A stretch of DNA of 64,000 nt from Comamonas resistens (GCF_030064165.1 NZ_CP125947.1:186001-250000), one strand, 5' to 3'; positions 36,994 to 46,073 are shown, numbered from the stretch's first letter. The notes: generated by a model from the sequence alone, not told the origin. Numbers and translations are program-made.

Positions 36994-38186
36994 CCGCATC
37001 TTCCAATTTCTGGCTGCAGGATATTCCACGGCAGCTGGCAGCGCTCGACGCCGCCGCGCTGCGCCGCACCCGCCGTACCGTAGCGCCCCTGCAAGGCGCG
37101 CGCATTCTGGTCGACGGGCAGCCCATGCTGCAGTTCTGCAGCAACGACTATCTGGGGCTGGCCCAGCACCCGGCCATGATTGAGGCGGCCTGCGCCGGTG
37201 CGCAGGATTTCGGTGTGGGCTCGGGCGGCTCTCCCATGGTCAACGGCCATAGCACGGCCAATGCTGCGCTGGAGGAAGAGCTGGCCCGTTTTGTGCAACT
37301 GCCCCGTGCGCTTTACTTCTATGCGGGGTTTGCCACCAATGCCAGCATCATCCCGGCGTTGGTGGGGGCGGGCGACGCCATTTTTTCGGACGCTCTGAAC
37401 CACGCCAGCCTGATCGATGGCTGCCGCCTGTCGCGTGGCCAGATCCGCCGTTTCGGGCATGGCGACCTGGCCGCATTGGAGCAGTTGCTGGCTGCTTGCC
37501 CGGTGCAGCGCAAGCTGGTGGTGAGTGACGCCGTCTTCAGCATGGACGGCAATTTGGCTGATATCGAGGGTCTGCTGGCGCTGTGCGAGCGTTACGACGC
37601 CCTGCTGCTGCTCGACGATGCCCACGGCTTCGGCGTGCTTGGCCCGCAAGGCCGCGGCAGCCTGACGGCTGCAGGGCTGACGGGTGCCAAGGCTTCGCCA
37701 CGCGTGCTGTACATGGCCACGCTGAGCAAGGCGGCCGGTATCTCTGGCGCCTTTGTGGCAGGCCATGAACTGCTGATCGAGTGGCTGCTGCAAAAAACGC
37801 GCAGCTACACCTTTGCGACGGCCGCCCCTGCGATGCTGGCGCGCGCCCTGCAGACCAGCTTGCAGCTGATAGAGCAGCAGAGCGCTTTGCGCGATCAGCT
37901 GCAGGCCCGCATTGCCCAGCTGCGCGCGGGTCTGCAGCCTTTGCTGCAGGGCAAGGGCTGGCAGCTTTTGCCATCGGAAACGGCCGTGCAGGCACTGGTG
38001 GTGGGCAGCAATGACGCTGCGCTCGGCCTTATGGAAGGGTTGCGCCGTCATGGCCTATGGGTGCCCGCGATTCGTCCTCCCACCGTGCCCGTGGGCACGG
38101 CTCGGTTGCGTATCGCACTGTCGGCGCTGCATACCGAGGCCGATGTGAAGCAGCTGCTGGCAGCGCTGCAGGAGCTGGCAGGCTGA
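36990..38186 (+). CDS. bioF: 8-amino-7-oxononanoate synthase
   Basis: A 398-residue alpha-oxoamine synthase that condenses pimeloyl-ACP/CoA with alanine, the step before BioA. The PLP Lys is residue 247 in MATLSKAAGISGAF. FCSNDYLGLAQHP (about residues 49-61), GSGGSPMVNGHS and LLLLDDAHGFGVLG are typical. Its ATG overlaps the bioD stop. It is the last bio gene here; no bioC or bioH is present in the window. It is convergent with the MocR gene, 24 bases apart. Confidence 0.95.
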   Translation: MTASSNFWLQDIPRQLAALDAAALRRTRRTVAPLQGARILVDGQPMLQFCSNDYLGLAQHPAMIEAACAGAQDFGVGSGGSPMVNGHSTANAALEEELARFVQLPRALYFYAGFATNASIIPALVGAGDAIFSDALNHASLIDGCRLSRGQIRRFGHGDLAALEQLLAACPVQRKLVVSDAVFSMDGNLADIEGLLALCERYDALLLLDDAHGFGVLGPQGRGSLTAAGLTGAKASPRVLYMATLSKAAGISGAFVAGHELLIEWLLQKTRSYTFATAAPAMLARALQTSLQLIEQQSALRDQLQARIAQLRAGLQPLLQGKGWQLLPSETAVQALVVGSNDAALGLMEGLRRHGLWVPAIRPPTVPVGTARLRIALSALHTEADVKQLLAALQELAG

Positions 38187-38210
38187 GGCCTTGCCGCGCG
38201 CTGCTCGCTG

Positions 38211-39692
38211 TCAGCGGCCTAGTGCCTGCAGCACCTGAGCCAGCTTCCTCGCAGCGACTTCGAGCTCGTGCGGTGTATGTGCAGCAAATCCCATGAGGAA
38301 ACCCGCCTTGCGCTGGCTCGATGCATGCAACTGCGTCAACCCGAGCAGGTCGATGCCTGCTCTGCGAGCGCAATCCACTGCGGTGCGTTCGGAAATGTCG
38401 CGGATCAAGGCACACGGCATCTGCATGCCGCCCGCAGGCACCCGCGGCTCCAGAAAATCCCCCAGATGCTCGCACACCAGCCGCGCCAGCACGTCACGCC
38501 GCTCGGCATAGACGGCGCGCATGGTACGCACATGCGCTCCCAGGTGCCCGCCTTCGATGAACCGCGCCAGCGTCAATTGCGCAATGGGTGCGCTGTGTCC
38601 ATCAAGCAAGGTCCGCGCCACCGTCATGGGGGCAACCAGCGAAGTCGGCAACACCATATAGCCTATGCGCAGCCCGGGGAACATCGACTTGGTGAAGGTG
38701 CCGATATAGATGGTGCGCTCGTGCTGATCGAGCCCCTGCACGCAGGCCTTGGGCTTGCCGGCGTAGTGAAACTCACTGTCGTAGTCATCTTCGATGATCC
38801 ACGCCTGCTCCTGCTGCGCCCAGGCTATGGCGGCGAGCCGGCGATCCAGGGCCAGCGTGGTGCCCGTCGGGAATTGGTGGGATGGCGTCAGGAACACCGC
38901 CTTGGCGCACGGCATGGTCTGCAATAGATCCACCTGCATGCCATCGGCATCCAGCGGCACGGGCACACATTCCAGCCCCGCCGCATCGAAGGCTTTGCGT
39001 GCGCCGTGATACACCGGGTCTTCGATGAAGATGCGATCACCGACATCGAGCAGTACGTTGGCGCACAGGGTCAGAGCCTGTTGCGAACTGGTCAGCACCA
39101 GCACGCGTTCAGGTGTGGCGCGCGCGCCGCGCTCCAGGTTCACATAGGCGGCAATGGCCTGGCGCAAAGCCTCGGTGCCCTGCGGTGGACTGTGCAGCAA
39201 AGCCCGGGTGCCGTGCTCCTTGAGCACCTGCCGCTGCAAGCGCTCCCAGGTCTGAAGCGGGAAGTTGCGTGTCTCGGGCACACCGGGCGCAAAAGCGCGT
39301 GGCGCGAAGAAGTCACGCAGGCCACCGCCCGCGAACATGGCTGCGCCGCGTTGGCTCAAACGCAGGGCGGGAACGCGCGCCAAAGGACTTTGCATCAGGC
39401 CGCGCCCCGGAAGGCGTTGCACCTGCTCGGACACAAAGCTGCCGCTGCCGGTGTGCCGTTCGATAAAGCCTTCGGCATGCAACTGGCCATAGGCGGCCTC
39501 CACCGTATCGCGCGAGACGGACAGCGATTGGGCCAGGGCGCGCGATGCCGGCAGGCGCCGGCCCACGTCCAGCGCGCCATCGAGGATCAGCTGGCGCAGG
39601 GCTCGCTGGATGCGGACATGCAGCGGCAAGGCGCCATGAGCGGGGTCGCCGATCCAGGCCTTGACGGATTCGAGTTGGGCGTGCTTGAACAA
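38211..39692 (-). CDS. MocR/PdxR family transcriptional regulator
   Basis: A 493-residue chimeric regulator with an N-terminal GntR winged helix (about residues 24-92, RLPASRALAQSLSVSRDTVEAAYGQL). This is joined to a class I aminotransferase-like domain (about 125-490) that binds PLP without, in general, catalysing transamination. The PLP Lys is in IGTFTKSMFPGLRIGYMV, and AWIIEDDYDSEFHYAG carries the ring-contacting Asp/Tyr. The start appears to be TTG at 39692; no in-frame ATG precedes the conserved region. It is divergent from a BenE-like permease followed by a YggS-type PLP-binding protein. MocR proteins of this layout often regulate vitamin B6 or amino-compound genes. Confidence 0.9.
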   Translation of the reverse strand: MFKHAQLESVKAWIGDPAHGALPLHVRIQRALRQLILDGALDVGRRLPASRALAQSLSVSRDTVEAAYGQLHAEGFIERHTGSGSFVSEQVQRLPGRGLMQSPLARVPALRLSQRGAAMFAGGGLRDFFAPRAFAPGVPETRNFPLQTWERLQRQVLKEHGTRALLHSPPQGTEALRQAIAAYVNLERGARATPERVLVLTSSQQALTLCANVLLDVGDRIFIEDPVYHGARKAFDAAGLECVPVPLDADGMQVDLLQTMPCAKAVFLTPSHQFPTGTTLALDRRLAAIAWAQQEQAWIIEDDYDSEFHYAGKPKACVQGLDQHERTIYIGTFTKSMFPGLRIGYMVLPTSLVAPMTVARTLLDGHSAPIAQLTLARFIEGGHLGAHVRTMRAVYAERRDVLARLVCEHLGDFLEPRVPAGGMQMPCALIRDISERTAVDCARRAGIDLLGLTQLHASSQRKAGFLMGFAAHTPHELEVAARKLAQVLQALGR

Positions 39693-39797
39693 TTGGTCTG
39701 TATTCCTACAAAAAAGTGGCCGGGAGTATCAGGCCATTTTGATTCTATAAATCGAATGCCCCCAGGGCCGATCCATTTTCAAGAGCTACTGCAAGAC

Positions 39798-41027
39798 ATG
39801 CCAACCATCCATTCGCCAGCGCGCCTTCGCTGCAACGATCTCCTTCATCCCATCGTGGCAGGCCTGATCTCGGTCATCGTCAACTACGGCGGTACCTTCA
39901 TCCTTGTGTTCCAGGCGGCCAAGGTGGCGGGCCTCGGCCCCGAGCTGACGGCCTCCTGGGTATGGTCGATTTCGATTGGCGTAGGGGTGACAGGTCTGCT
40001 GCTGAGCTGGGTGACGCGTGAGCCCATCATCACGGCCTGGTCCACGCCTGCTGCGGCCTTCCTGGTGACGGCCCTGGCGACCACGCCTTATGCCGAGGCC
40101 GTGGGAGCCTATCTGGTCTCCGCGCTGGCTTTCGTGGTGCTGGGGCTGTCGGGATATTTCGAGCGCGTCATCCGGCTGATTCCCGCCGGCATTGCGGCCG
40201 GACTGCTCGCGGGCATCCTGCTGCAATTCGGTATCAAGGCGTTTGGTGGCATGAGCGTCGATCCCATGCTGGCGGGCCTGCTGATCGCGACCTATGTGGT
40301 GCTCAAACGGATTTCGGCACGCTATGCCGTCGTCGGCATCCTGGTGCTGGGGCTGGTCTTTTTGCTGTCGCAGAATCGGGTCGATCTGTCCGGGCTGGAG
40401 TTGCAGCTTGCTGCTCCAGTGTTCACCAGGCCGGAGTTCTCGCTCAATGCCCTGCTCAGCGTCGCGCTGCCGCTGTTTCTCATCACGCTGACCGGCCAGT
40501 ACATGCCCGGCATGCTGGTGCTGCGCAACGATGGCTTCAAGACCAGTGCCAACCCCATCGTCACGTTCACGGGCCTGGGCTCGCTGCTCATGGCGCCGTT
40601 TGGCTCCCACGCATTCAACATCGCCGCGATCACGGCCGCCATCGCCACGGGCCGGGAGGCGCATGAAGATCCCTCCAGGCGCTGGATTGCCGGCGTTGCC
40701 GCAGGTCTGTGCTACATCGTGGTCGGCGTGTTCGGTGTGACGCTGGCGGCAGTCTTCATGGCCTTTCCCTCCACCTTCATCACCACGCTGGCAGGTCTCG
40801 CCCTGCTGGGCACCATTGGCGCCAGCCTGGCCACGGCCCTGGCGGATGCCAAGGTGCGCGAGGCCGCGTTGATCACCTTCCTGGCTGCTGCCGCCAACAT
40901 CACGTTGCTGGGTATTGGCGGCGCCTTCTGGGGGCTGGTCATAGGGCTGCTCGCCTATGCGGTCCTCAACGGCAGGATTCCATGGAGCGCACAGCCGGGC
41001 GCGACAGCCGCCATCGAACAAGCATGA
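39798..41027 (+). CDS. BenE family inner-membrane permease
   Basis: A 409-residue polytopic membrane protein of the BenE (benzoate:H+ symporter) family with about 11-12 predicted helices. Recognisable parts are PIVAGLISVIVNYGGTFILVFQAAKVAGL at the N-terminus, TAWSTPAAAFLVT, and TGQYMPGMLVLRNDGF. Benzoate transport has been shown only for some members, and no aromatic-acid gene is near. It is divergent from a MocR regulator and starts an apparent two-gene operon with a PLP-homeostasis protein, so a B6 vitamer is a possible substrate. ATG 39798 is chosen; an ATG at 39756 would add 14 residues but lacks a ribosome binding site. Confidence 0.85.
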   Translation: MPTIHSPARLRCNDLLHPIVAGLISVIVNYGGTFILVFQAAKVAGLGPELTASWVWSISIGVGVTGLLLSWVTREPIITAWSTPAAAFLVTALATTPYAEAVGAYLVSALAFVVLGLSGYFERVIRLIPAGIAAGLLAGILLQFGIKAFGGMSVDPMLAGLLIATYVVLKRISARYAVVGILVLGLVFLLSQNRVDLSGLELQLAAPVFTRPEFSLNALLSVALPLFLITLTGQYMPGMLVLRNDGFKTSANPIVTFTGLGSLLMAPFGSHAFNIAAITAAIATGREAHEDPSRRWIAGVAAGLCYIVVGVFGVTLAAVFMAFPSTFITTLAGLALLGTIGASLATALADAKVREAALITFLAAAANITLLGIGGAFWGLVIGLLAYAVLNGRIPWSAQPGATAAIEQA

Positions 41028-41037
41028 GGGGATGATC

Positions 41038-41844
41038 ATGACTTCAGAAACCCTGACCCGGCACGACCAACACGGTCTGTACCCCGAGGCCGGCACGGTA
41101 GAGGACTTTCGCCGCAACCTCGCCACAGTGCAGGAGCGCATTGCAGCTGCCTGCCAGCGCGTGGGGCGTGATCCAGCCAGCGTGCGCTTGCTGCCCGTCA
41201 GCAAGACCAAGCCGCAAGCCAGCCTGCGTCTGGCCCATGCGGCGGGCTGCCGCCTGTTGGGTGAGAACAAGGTACAGGAGGCGTTTGGCAAATGGGAGTC
41301 CATGCAGGACCTGAGCGATCTGCGCTGGTCGGTCATCGGCCACCTGCAGACCAACAAGGCCAGGCTGGTGGCACGTTTTGCCAGCGAGTTCCAGGCATTG
41401 GACAGCCTGCGCGTGGCAGAGGCGCTGGACAGACATCTGCAGGCCCAGGGGCGGTCGCTGGACGTGTTTGTACAGGTCAATACCTCGGGCGAGGCCAGCA
41501 AATACGGCTTGAGTCCCGAGGCTGTTCCGAGCTTCATCCAGCAACTGCCTGTGTTTTCCGCGTTGCGCGTGCGTGGTCTGATGACGCTGGCGCTGTTTTC
41601 CGCCGAAGCCGAACGGGTGCGTCGATGTTTCATTCTCCTGCGCGAGCTGCGCGATCAGCTGCAGCAAAGCGCGCCTGCGGGCATGGAGCTGGATGCGCTG
41701 TCGATGGGGATGTCCGGCGATTTCGAGATTGCCATTGAGGAGGGCGCTACCGTGGTGCGCGTGGGGCAGGCCATCTTCGGCGCGCGTCCGTTACCCGATA
41801 GCTATTACTGGCCAACGCACTTTGATCCAGACACGCCGCGATAA
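41038..41844 (+). CDS. YggS family PLP-binding (PLP homeostasis) protein
   Basis: A 268-residue fold-type III PLP-binding protein of the YggS/PROSC/PLPBP family, which carries PLP without a known enzymatic reaction and buffers B6 and amino acid pools. The PLP Lys is in RLLPVSKTKPQASLRLA, and the phosphate-binding end is SMGMSGDFEIAIEEGATVVRVGQAIFG. An extended N-terminus of about 25 residues precedes the usual start. ATG 41038 is preferred over 41032 because AGGGG stands six bases before it. It follows the BenE-like permease by 10 bases. Typical genomes have another yggS near pilT/proC, so this may be an additional copy. Confidence 0.88.
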   Translation: MTSETLTRHDQHGLYPEAGTVEDFRRNLATVQERIAAACQRVGRDPASVRLLPVSKTKPQASLRLAHAAGCRLLGENKVQEAFGKWESMQDLSDLRWSVIGHLQTNKARLVARFASEFQALDSLRVAEALDRHLQAQGRSLDVFVQVNTSGEASKYGLSPEAVPSFIQQLPVFSALRVRGLMTLALFSAEAERVRRCFILLRELRDQLQQSAPAGMELDALSMGMSGDFEIAIEEGATVVRVGQAIFGARPLPDSYYWPTHFDPDTPR

Positions 41845-41846
41845 GC

Positions 41847-41871
41847 CCGCGACCCATGGACAGGGTCGCGG
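41847..41871 (+). terminator. Perfect hairpin after the YggS-type gene
   Basis: CCGCGACCC (41847-41855) pairs perfectly with GGGTCGCGG (41863-41871) around a 7-base loop, starting three bases after the stop. No T-run follows, so it is a terminator candidate only. It lies between convergent genes. Confidence 0.5.
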
Positions 41872-41999
41872 AGCAATCGCAAGTGGTGATGCCTGCTTGG
41901 CGCATTGCGGTCGCTGCAAGCCTGCCGGCAAGTCCTGCAGATGCTGCGCCACGCTCGGCAGACGCCATGCACCTGGCTTTTTGACGGAGCAGGGCCGGC

Positions 42000-43106
42000 T
42001 TACCTACCGGCGCCTTCGATCACCTTGGGCACGCGTGCTGTCACATGGCACATCAGCTCATAGCCCAGCGTGCCGGCTGCGGCCGCCACCTCGTCGATGG
42101 GCAGCACGGCGCCATTGTGGGCCCGGCCCCAGAGCGTGACCTCGCTGCCCAGCCCGGCCTTGGGCACGGGGCCCAGGTCCACGGCCATCATGTCCATGCT
42201 GACGCGGCCCAGCGTACGGGTGCGCACGCCGTCCACCAGCACGGGTGTACCCGTGGGGCAAACACGCGGATAGCCGTCCGCATAGCCGCAGGCCACCACG
42301 CCCAGGCGCAGAGGCGCTTCGGCCCTGAATTTGGAGCCATAGCCGACGGAGTCTCCGGCCTTCAGCTCCTGGGTGCCGATGATCCTGGAGGACAGGGTCA
42401 TTGTGGGCTGCAGGCCCCAGTGGGCGATGTCATGCGCGGGGAAGTCGGGCGAGCTGCCATAGAGCACGATGCCGGGGCGCACCCAGTCGCAGCGCACATC
42501 GCTCTCTTCTCCATGTAGCAGGGTGGCGGCGCTGTTGCTGATGCTGCGCTCGCCGGGCAGGTCCAGCGTGGTTTCGTGAAAGACCTTGAGCTGATGGTCG
42601 ATGCCATGGTCCGCATCGGCATCGCTGAAATGGGTCATGAAGGAGATTTCGTCGACCTGGGGCAGGGCGTTCAGCCGCGCATAAGCCGCACGAAAACGCT
42701 CGGGTGTGAAGCCCAGGCGGTTCATGCCGCTGTTCATCTTGAGGAAGATACGGTGGCCGACCTGGGTCTTGTGGGCGGCCAGCCAGTCTATCTGTTCATC
42801 GCAGTGCACGGCATGCCAGATGGACAGGCGCGAGCACAGTTCCAGGTCGCGCGGCTCGAACACACCTTCGAGCAAAAGAATGGGGCCGCGCCAGCCCAGA
42901 GCGCGTATGCGCTGGGCTTCTTCGAGCTCCAGCATGGCAAAGCCGTCGGTTGCCCGCAGGCCCTCAAACACGTTTTCGATACCGTGGCCGTAAGCGTTGG
43001 CTTTGACGACAGACCACAATTTGGCGTCGGGGACGGCTTGCCGCACCCGCTCCAGATTGTGGCGAACGGCTTCAGGATGAATGGTGGCAATGATGGGACG
43101 GGGCAT
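42000..43106 (-). CDS. alr: Alanine racemase
   Basis: A 368-residue fold-type III PLP enzyme interconverting L- and D-alanine for peptidoglycan. PLP Lys35 lies in VVKANAYGHG, the catalytic Tyr is in SVGYGSKFRAE (about residue 254), and GRVSMDMMAVDLG fits the second active-site strand. ATG 43106 was chosen over a TTG four codons upstream. It is divergent from lplT. In many betaproteobacteria alr is followed by radA, but here it is followed by a convergent gene. Confidence 0.95.
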   Translation of the reverse strand: MPRPIIATIHPEAVRHNLERVRQAVPDAKLWSVVKANAYGHGIENVFEGLRATDGFAMLELEEAQRIRALGWRGPILLLEGVFEPRDLELCSRLSIWHAVHCDEQIDWLAAHKTQVGHRIFLKMNSGMNRLGFTPERFRAAYARLNALPQVDEISFMTHFSDADADHGIDHQLKVFHETTLDLPGERSISNSAATLLHGEESDVRCDWVRPGIVLYGSSPDFPAHDIAHWGLQPTMTLSSRIIGTQELKAGDSVGYGSKFRAEAPLRLGVVACGYADGYPRVCPTGTPVLVDGVRTRTLGRVSMDMMAVDLGPVPKAGLGSEVTLWGRAHNGAVLPIDEVAAAAGTLGYELMCHVTARVPKVIEGAGR

Positions 43107-43238
43107 GGTTTTTCTCAATCAGACCAGTGGGATTCTGGCACTCCCTGCCGAAGCCTGCGTGATATAACCGCCAGTCACTTGCCACAGGGTCTCTTATTTC
43201 ACCAGCATTGGTCCATCCAGTGTCGGTTCAGCTAATTC

Positions 43239-44540
43239 ATGAAGCGCGGTTTCTACACCATCATGTCAGCGCAGTTTTTCAGCTCGCTGGCAGACAACGC
43301 CTTGTTTGTGACCGCTGTCGAGCTGTTGCGTGCCAATGGTGCTCCCGAGTGGCAACGTGCTGCCCTGGTGCCCATGTTCGCTCTGTTCTATGTGGTCCTG
43401 GCGCCCTTTGTCGGAGCGTTTGCCGACGCCTTGCCCAAGGGTCGGGTCATGTTCATCAGCAATGCCATCAAGGTGGTCGGCTGTCTGATGATGCTTTTCG
43501 GTCATCACCCGCTGATGGCGTATGCGGTCATCGGCCTGGGGGCTGCGGCCTATTCGCCGGCCAAGTACGGCATCCTGACCGAGCTGCTGCCTGCATCCCA
43601 GCTGGTCAAGGCCAATGGCTGGATCGAGGGCTTGACCATCACCTCCATCATCCTGGGCGTGCTGGTGGGCGGCCAACTGGTCGGGCCGATGATTTCCGAT
43701 CACCTGCTGGCGCTGGATTTCCCTTACTTCGATACCGGCATAGATACGCCGGCCGAGGCGGCGATTGCCGTGCTCATCCTCATTTACGTGCTGGCGGCCT
43801 GGTTCAATCTGCATATTCCGCTGACCGGCGTGGCCATGCGTCCGCTGCGTCAGGACCCCAACAAGAGCCTGATGGCCAATGTGCTGGGCCTGCTGCCCGA
43901 CTTCTGGCGCTGCAGCAGGCGCCTGTGGGGCGACAAGCTGGGCCAGATTTCTCTGTCCACCACCACGCTGTTCTGGGGCGCGTCGGGCAATCTGCGCTAT
44001 ATCGTGCTGGCCTGGGGCGCAGCGGCCCTGGGCTACAGCACCACCCAGGCATCGGCCCTGGTGGGCGTGGTGGCCATAGGTACGGCCGTGGGTGCCGTCA
44101 TTGCCTCCATGCGCATGCGTCTGGACAATGCCACGCGGGTCATTCCGCTGGGCGTGATCATGGGCTTGCTCGTGGTCTGCATGATCTTCATCAACAATCT
44201 GTGGGTGGCCGTGCCATTCCTGATCGTGCTGGGCGGCCTCGGCGGCTTCCTGGTAGTGCCCATGAATGCATTGCTGCAGCACCGCGGCCACAACCTGATG
44301 GGCGCGGGCCGCTCGATTGCCGTGCAGAACTTCAACGAGCAGCTGGCCATCCTGGCCATGGGTGCGTTCTACAGCCTGTCCACCAAGATGGGCCTCACGG
44401 CCTTCGGTGCGATCACGGTTTTCGGCCTGCTGGTGGCCGGCACCATGGTGCTGATCGGCATGTGGCACCGCTATAACTGCAGGCAGCATCCGCAGGAGGT
44501 GGAAAAGCTGCTGGAAGTCGCCCGCCGCGATTGCCATTAA
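43239..44540 (+). CDS. lplT: Lysophospholipid transporter LplT
   Basis: A 433-residue MFS carrier of the LplT family, which flips lysophospholipids across the inner membrane for re-acylation by Aas. The N-terminus RGFYTIMSAQFFSSLADNALFVTAVELL and PAKYGILTELLPASQLVKANGWIEG are diagnostic. About 12 helices are predicted, with a cytoplasmic tail rich in charge. No aas acyltransferase gene is adjacent. A strong hairpin with a T-run ends the transcript. Confidence 0.92.
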   Translation: MKRGFYTIMSAQFFSSLADNALFVTAVELLRANGAPEWQRAALVPMFALFYVVLAPFVGAFADALPKGRVMFISNAIKVVGCLMMLFGHHPLMAYAVIGLGAAAYSPAKYGILTELLPASQLVKANGWIEGLTITSIILGVLVGGQLVGPMISDHLLALDFPYFDTGIDTPAEAAIAVLILIYVLAAWFNLHIPLTGVAMRPLRQDPNKSLMANVLGLLPDFWRCSRRLWGDKLGQISLSTTTLFWGASGNLRYIVLAWGAAALGYSTTQASALVGVVAIGTAVGAVIASMRMRLDNATRVIPLGVIMGLLVVCMIFINNLWVAVPFLIVLGGLGGFLVVPMNALLQHRGHNLMGAGRSIAVQNFNEQLAILAMGAFYSLSTKMGLTAFGAITVFGLLVAGTMVLIGMWHRYNCRQHPQEVEKLLEVARRDCH

Positions 44541-44578
44541 AGCCTGCGGCCACTGGCTGCAGAGATATTGAATTGATA

Positions 44579-44617
44579 GCTTCTAGCGCTTGGTTGACGG
44601 GCGCTAGAAGCATTTTT
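44579..44617 (+). terminator. Terminator from the dispersed AGCGCT hairpin family, next to the EamA gene start
   Basis: GCTTCTAGCGC (44579-44589) pairs perfectly with GCGCTAGAAGC (44601-44611), 11 bp with an 11-base loop, followed by ATTTTTT. It lies 38 bases after lplT and ends immediately before the ATG (44619) of the next gene. Confidence 0.8.
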
Positions 44618-44618
44618 T

Positions 44619-45506
44619 ATGCATAGTCCACTGCCTGTTTTCGCGCTATTGCTCAACGCCCTGATCTGGGGGCTTTCCTGGTGGCCGTTTCGTGCCATGC
44701 ATGAGGCGGGTCTGCATCCGCTGTGGGCCACGGCCTTTATGTATGCGCTGGTACTGGCGGGCTTGCTGTGTCTGCGCCCTGCCGCGCTGAAGCAGGCCTG
44801 GAAGTACCCGGTGCTGATCCTGCTGGCGGCCAGCTCGGGCCTGAACAATATGGCTTTCAACTGGGCCGTGACGGTGGGCGATGTGGTACGCGTGATCCTG
44901 CTGTTCTATCTGATGCCCGCCTGGGCCGTGCTGCTGGCCTGGAGGATTCTGGGCGAAAAGCCCACGCCCATGGCGCTTCTGCGCCTGCTGTTGGCATTCG
45001 GTGGCGTGGTGCTGGTGCTGCTGCCGGCCGATGCTTCGCTGTCAGGGCTGTTTGCCGGACTGTCGCTGGCCGACGGGCTGGCCGTATTCGGCGGCTTTAT
45101 GTTTGCGCTGACCAATGTGCTGCTGCGCCGCTTTCAGAGCATTCCTGCCCAGGCCCGCATGCTGGCCATGTTTGCCGGTTGCATGAGCATGGGTCTGCTG
45201 ACCGCACTGGCAGCCAGCAGCCTGGGCGTGGTGCCGGCTTTCCCGGCCCTGGACAGCAGTTGGGTGACGGTGGCCCTGGGCTTGGCCGTGTTGCTGATGC
45301 TGGGCAACTGGGCACTGCAGTTTGGCGCGGCGCGCCTGCCTTCGGGCGTGACCTCGGTGGTCATGCTCTCCGAGGTGGTATTTGCCAGCGTTTCTTCGGT
45401 GCTGATCGCCCATGAGACTCTGTCGGGACGCACCTTGGCTGGTGGCGCGCTCATCATGGCTGCGGCGCTGCTGGCGTCTCTGGGTAATCTCAGAAAGCGT
45501 CGCTAA
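44619..45506 (+). CDS. EamA/DMT family exporter
   Basis: A 295-residue drug/metabolite transporter with ten predicted helices in two EamA repeats (about residues 1-140 and 150-290). NALIWGLSWWPFRAMHEAG at the N-terminus and the second-repeat GNWALQFGAARLPSGVTSVVMLSEVVFA are typical. Members export amino acids or metabolites; the substrate is unknown. The start is odd: a terminator hairpin with a T-run ends one base before the ATG at 44619, and no Shine-Dalgarno sequence is visible. Expression therefore needs readthrough or a promoter within the hairpin. The conserved first helix begins directly after this ATG, so a much later start is unlikely. Confidence 0.85.
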   Translation: MHSPLPVFALLLNALIWGLSWWPFRAMHEAGLHPLWATAFMYALVLAGLLCLRPAALKQAWKYPVLILLAASSGLNNMAFNWAVTVGDVVRVILLFYLMPAWAVLLAWRILGEKPTPMALLRLLLAFGGVVLVLLPADASLSGLFAGLSLADGLAVFGGFMFALTNVLLRRFQSIPAQARMLAMFAGCMSMGLLTALAASSLGVVPAFPALDSSWVTVALGLAVLLMLGNWALQFGAARLPSGVTSVVMLSEVVFASVSSVLIAHETLSGRTLAGGALIMAAALLASLGNLRKRR

Positions 45507-45514
45507 AACAGGCT

Positions 45515-45555
45515 GCAGCGCTTGCTCATCAAGCGCTGCAAGCTATGCTTTTGAT
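45515..45555. terminator. Bidirectional terminator from the dispersed AGCGCT hairpin family
   Basis: GCAGCGCTTG (45515-45524) pairs perfectly with CAAGCGCTGC (45530-45539) around a 5-base loop, followed by AAGCTATGCTTTT. It lies between the convergent EamA and AmiS/UreI genes. Confidence 0.7.
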
Positions 45556-45557
45556 AC

Positions 45558-46073
45558 TCAGGCGAGCTTTCCGGCCAGAACCAGATAACCGGGCAGCCAG
45601 CCCGTCAGAATTCCCTGCGCAATGCACAGCCAGCCCGTGGGGCGGTCGATGCGCTTTTGCAGGCCCAGCAGCACAAAGAACAAGCCCCAGAGCACGGCCC
45701 AGGCCGCCCAGTTGATGCCCATCCACCAGTCCAGCGTGGAATGCGCGTCAGCCAAGGTATCCAGTGCCACGGGCACGGCGGTGATGGCGATGAACAGGCT
45801 GAACCAGCCCAGGCCGCGGCCATCGGCGCCGCTGAAGCGGTTGAACGCCACCCACAGATAGGTGAAGGCAAACAGCAGGGTCAGCGCGCCGCCCTTGACC
45901 GAGGCCGCATCAGTCGCAGGGCCGAAGATGCTGGCCATGCCTATGCATAGCGACACCACCCCGGTGAAGATATTGATGACCCAGATTTCCTTGTCGGCGA
46001 TGCGTCCCAGCATCCACAGGCCGTTCAGGCACAGCACGGCGCCCACGTAGAACAACGACAAACCCAACCACAT
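45558..46073 (-). CDS. AmiS/UreI family transporter
   Basis: A 171-residue membrane protein with six predicted helices, of the AmiS/UreI family (short-chain amide or proton-gated urea channels). LSLFYVGAVLCLNGLWMLGRI opens the first helix, and WMGINWAAWAVLWGLFFVLLGLQK is a conserved later segment. ATG 46073 has GAGGAG five bases upstream. These channels usually sit beside an amidase or urease operon; neither is in the window. Nearest neighbours are an exporter (convergent) and an alcohol-oxidation regulator. Confidence 0.85.
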   Translation of the reverse strand: MWLGLSLFYVGAVLCLNGLWMLGRIADKEIWVINIFTGVVSLCIGMASIFGPATDAASVKGGALTLLFAFTYLWVAFNRFSGADGRGLGWFSLFIAITAVPVALDTLADAHSTLDWWMGINWAAWAVLWGLFFVLLGLQKRIDRPTGWLCIAQGILTGWLPGYLVLAGKLA

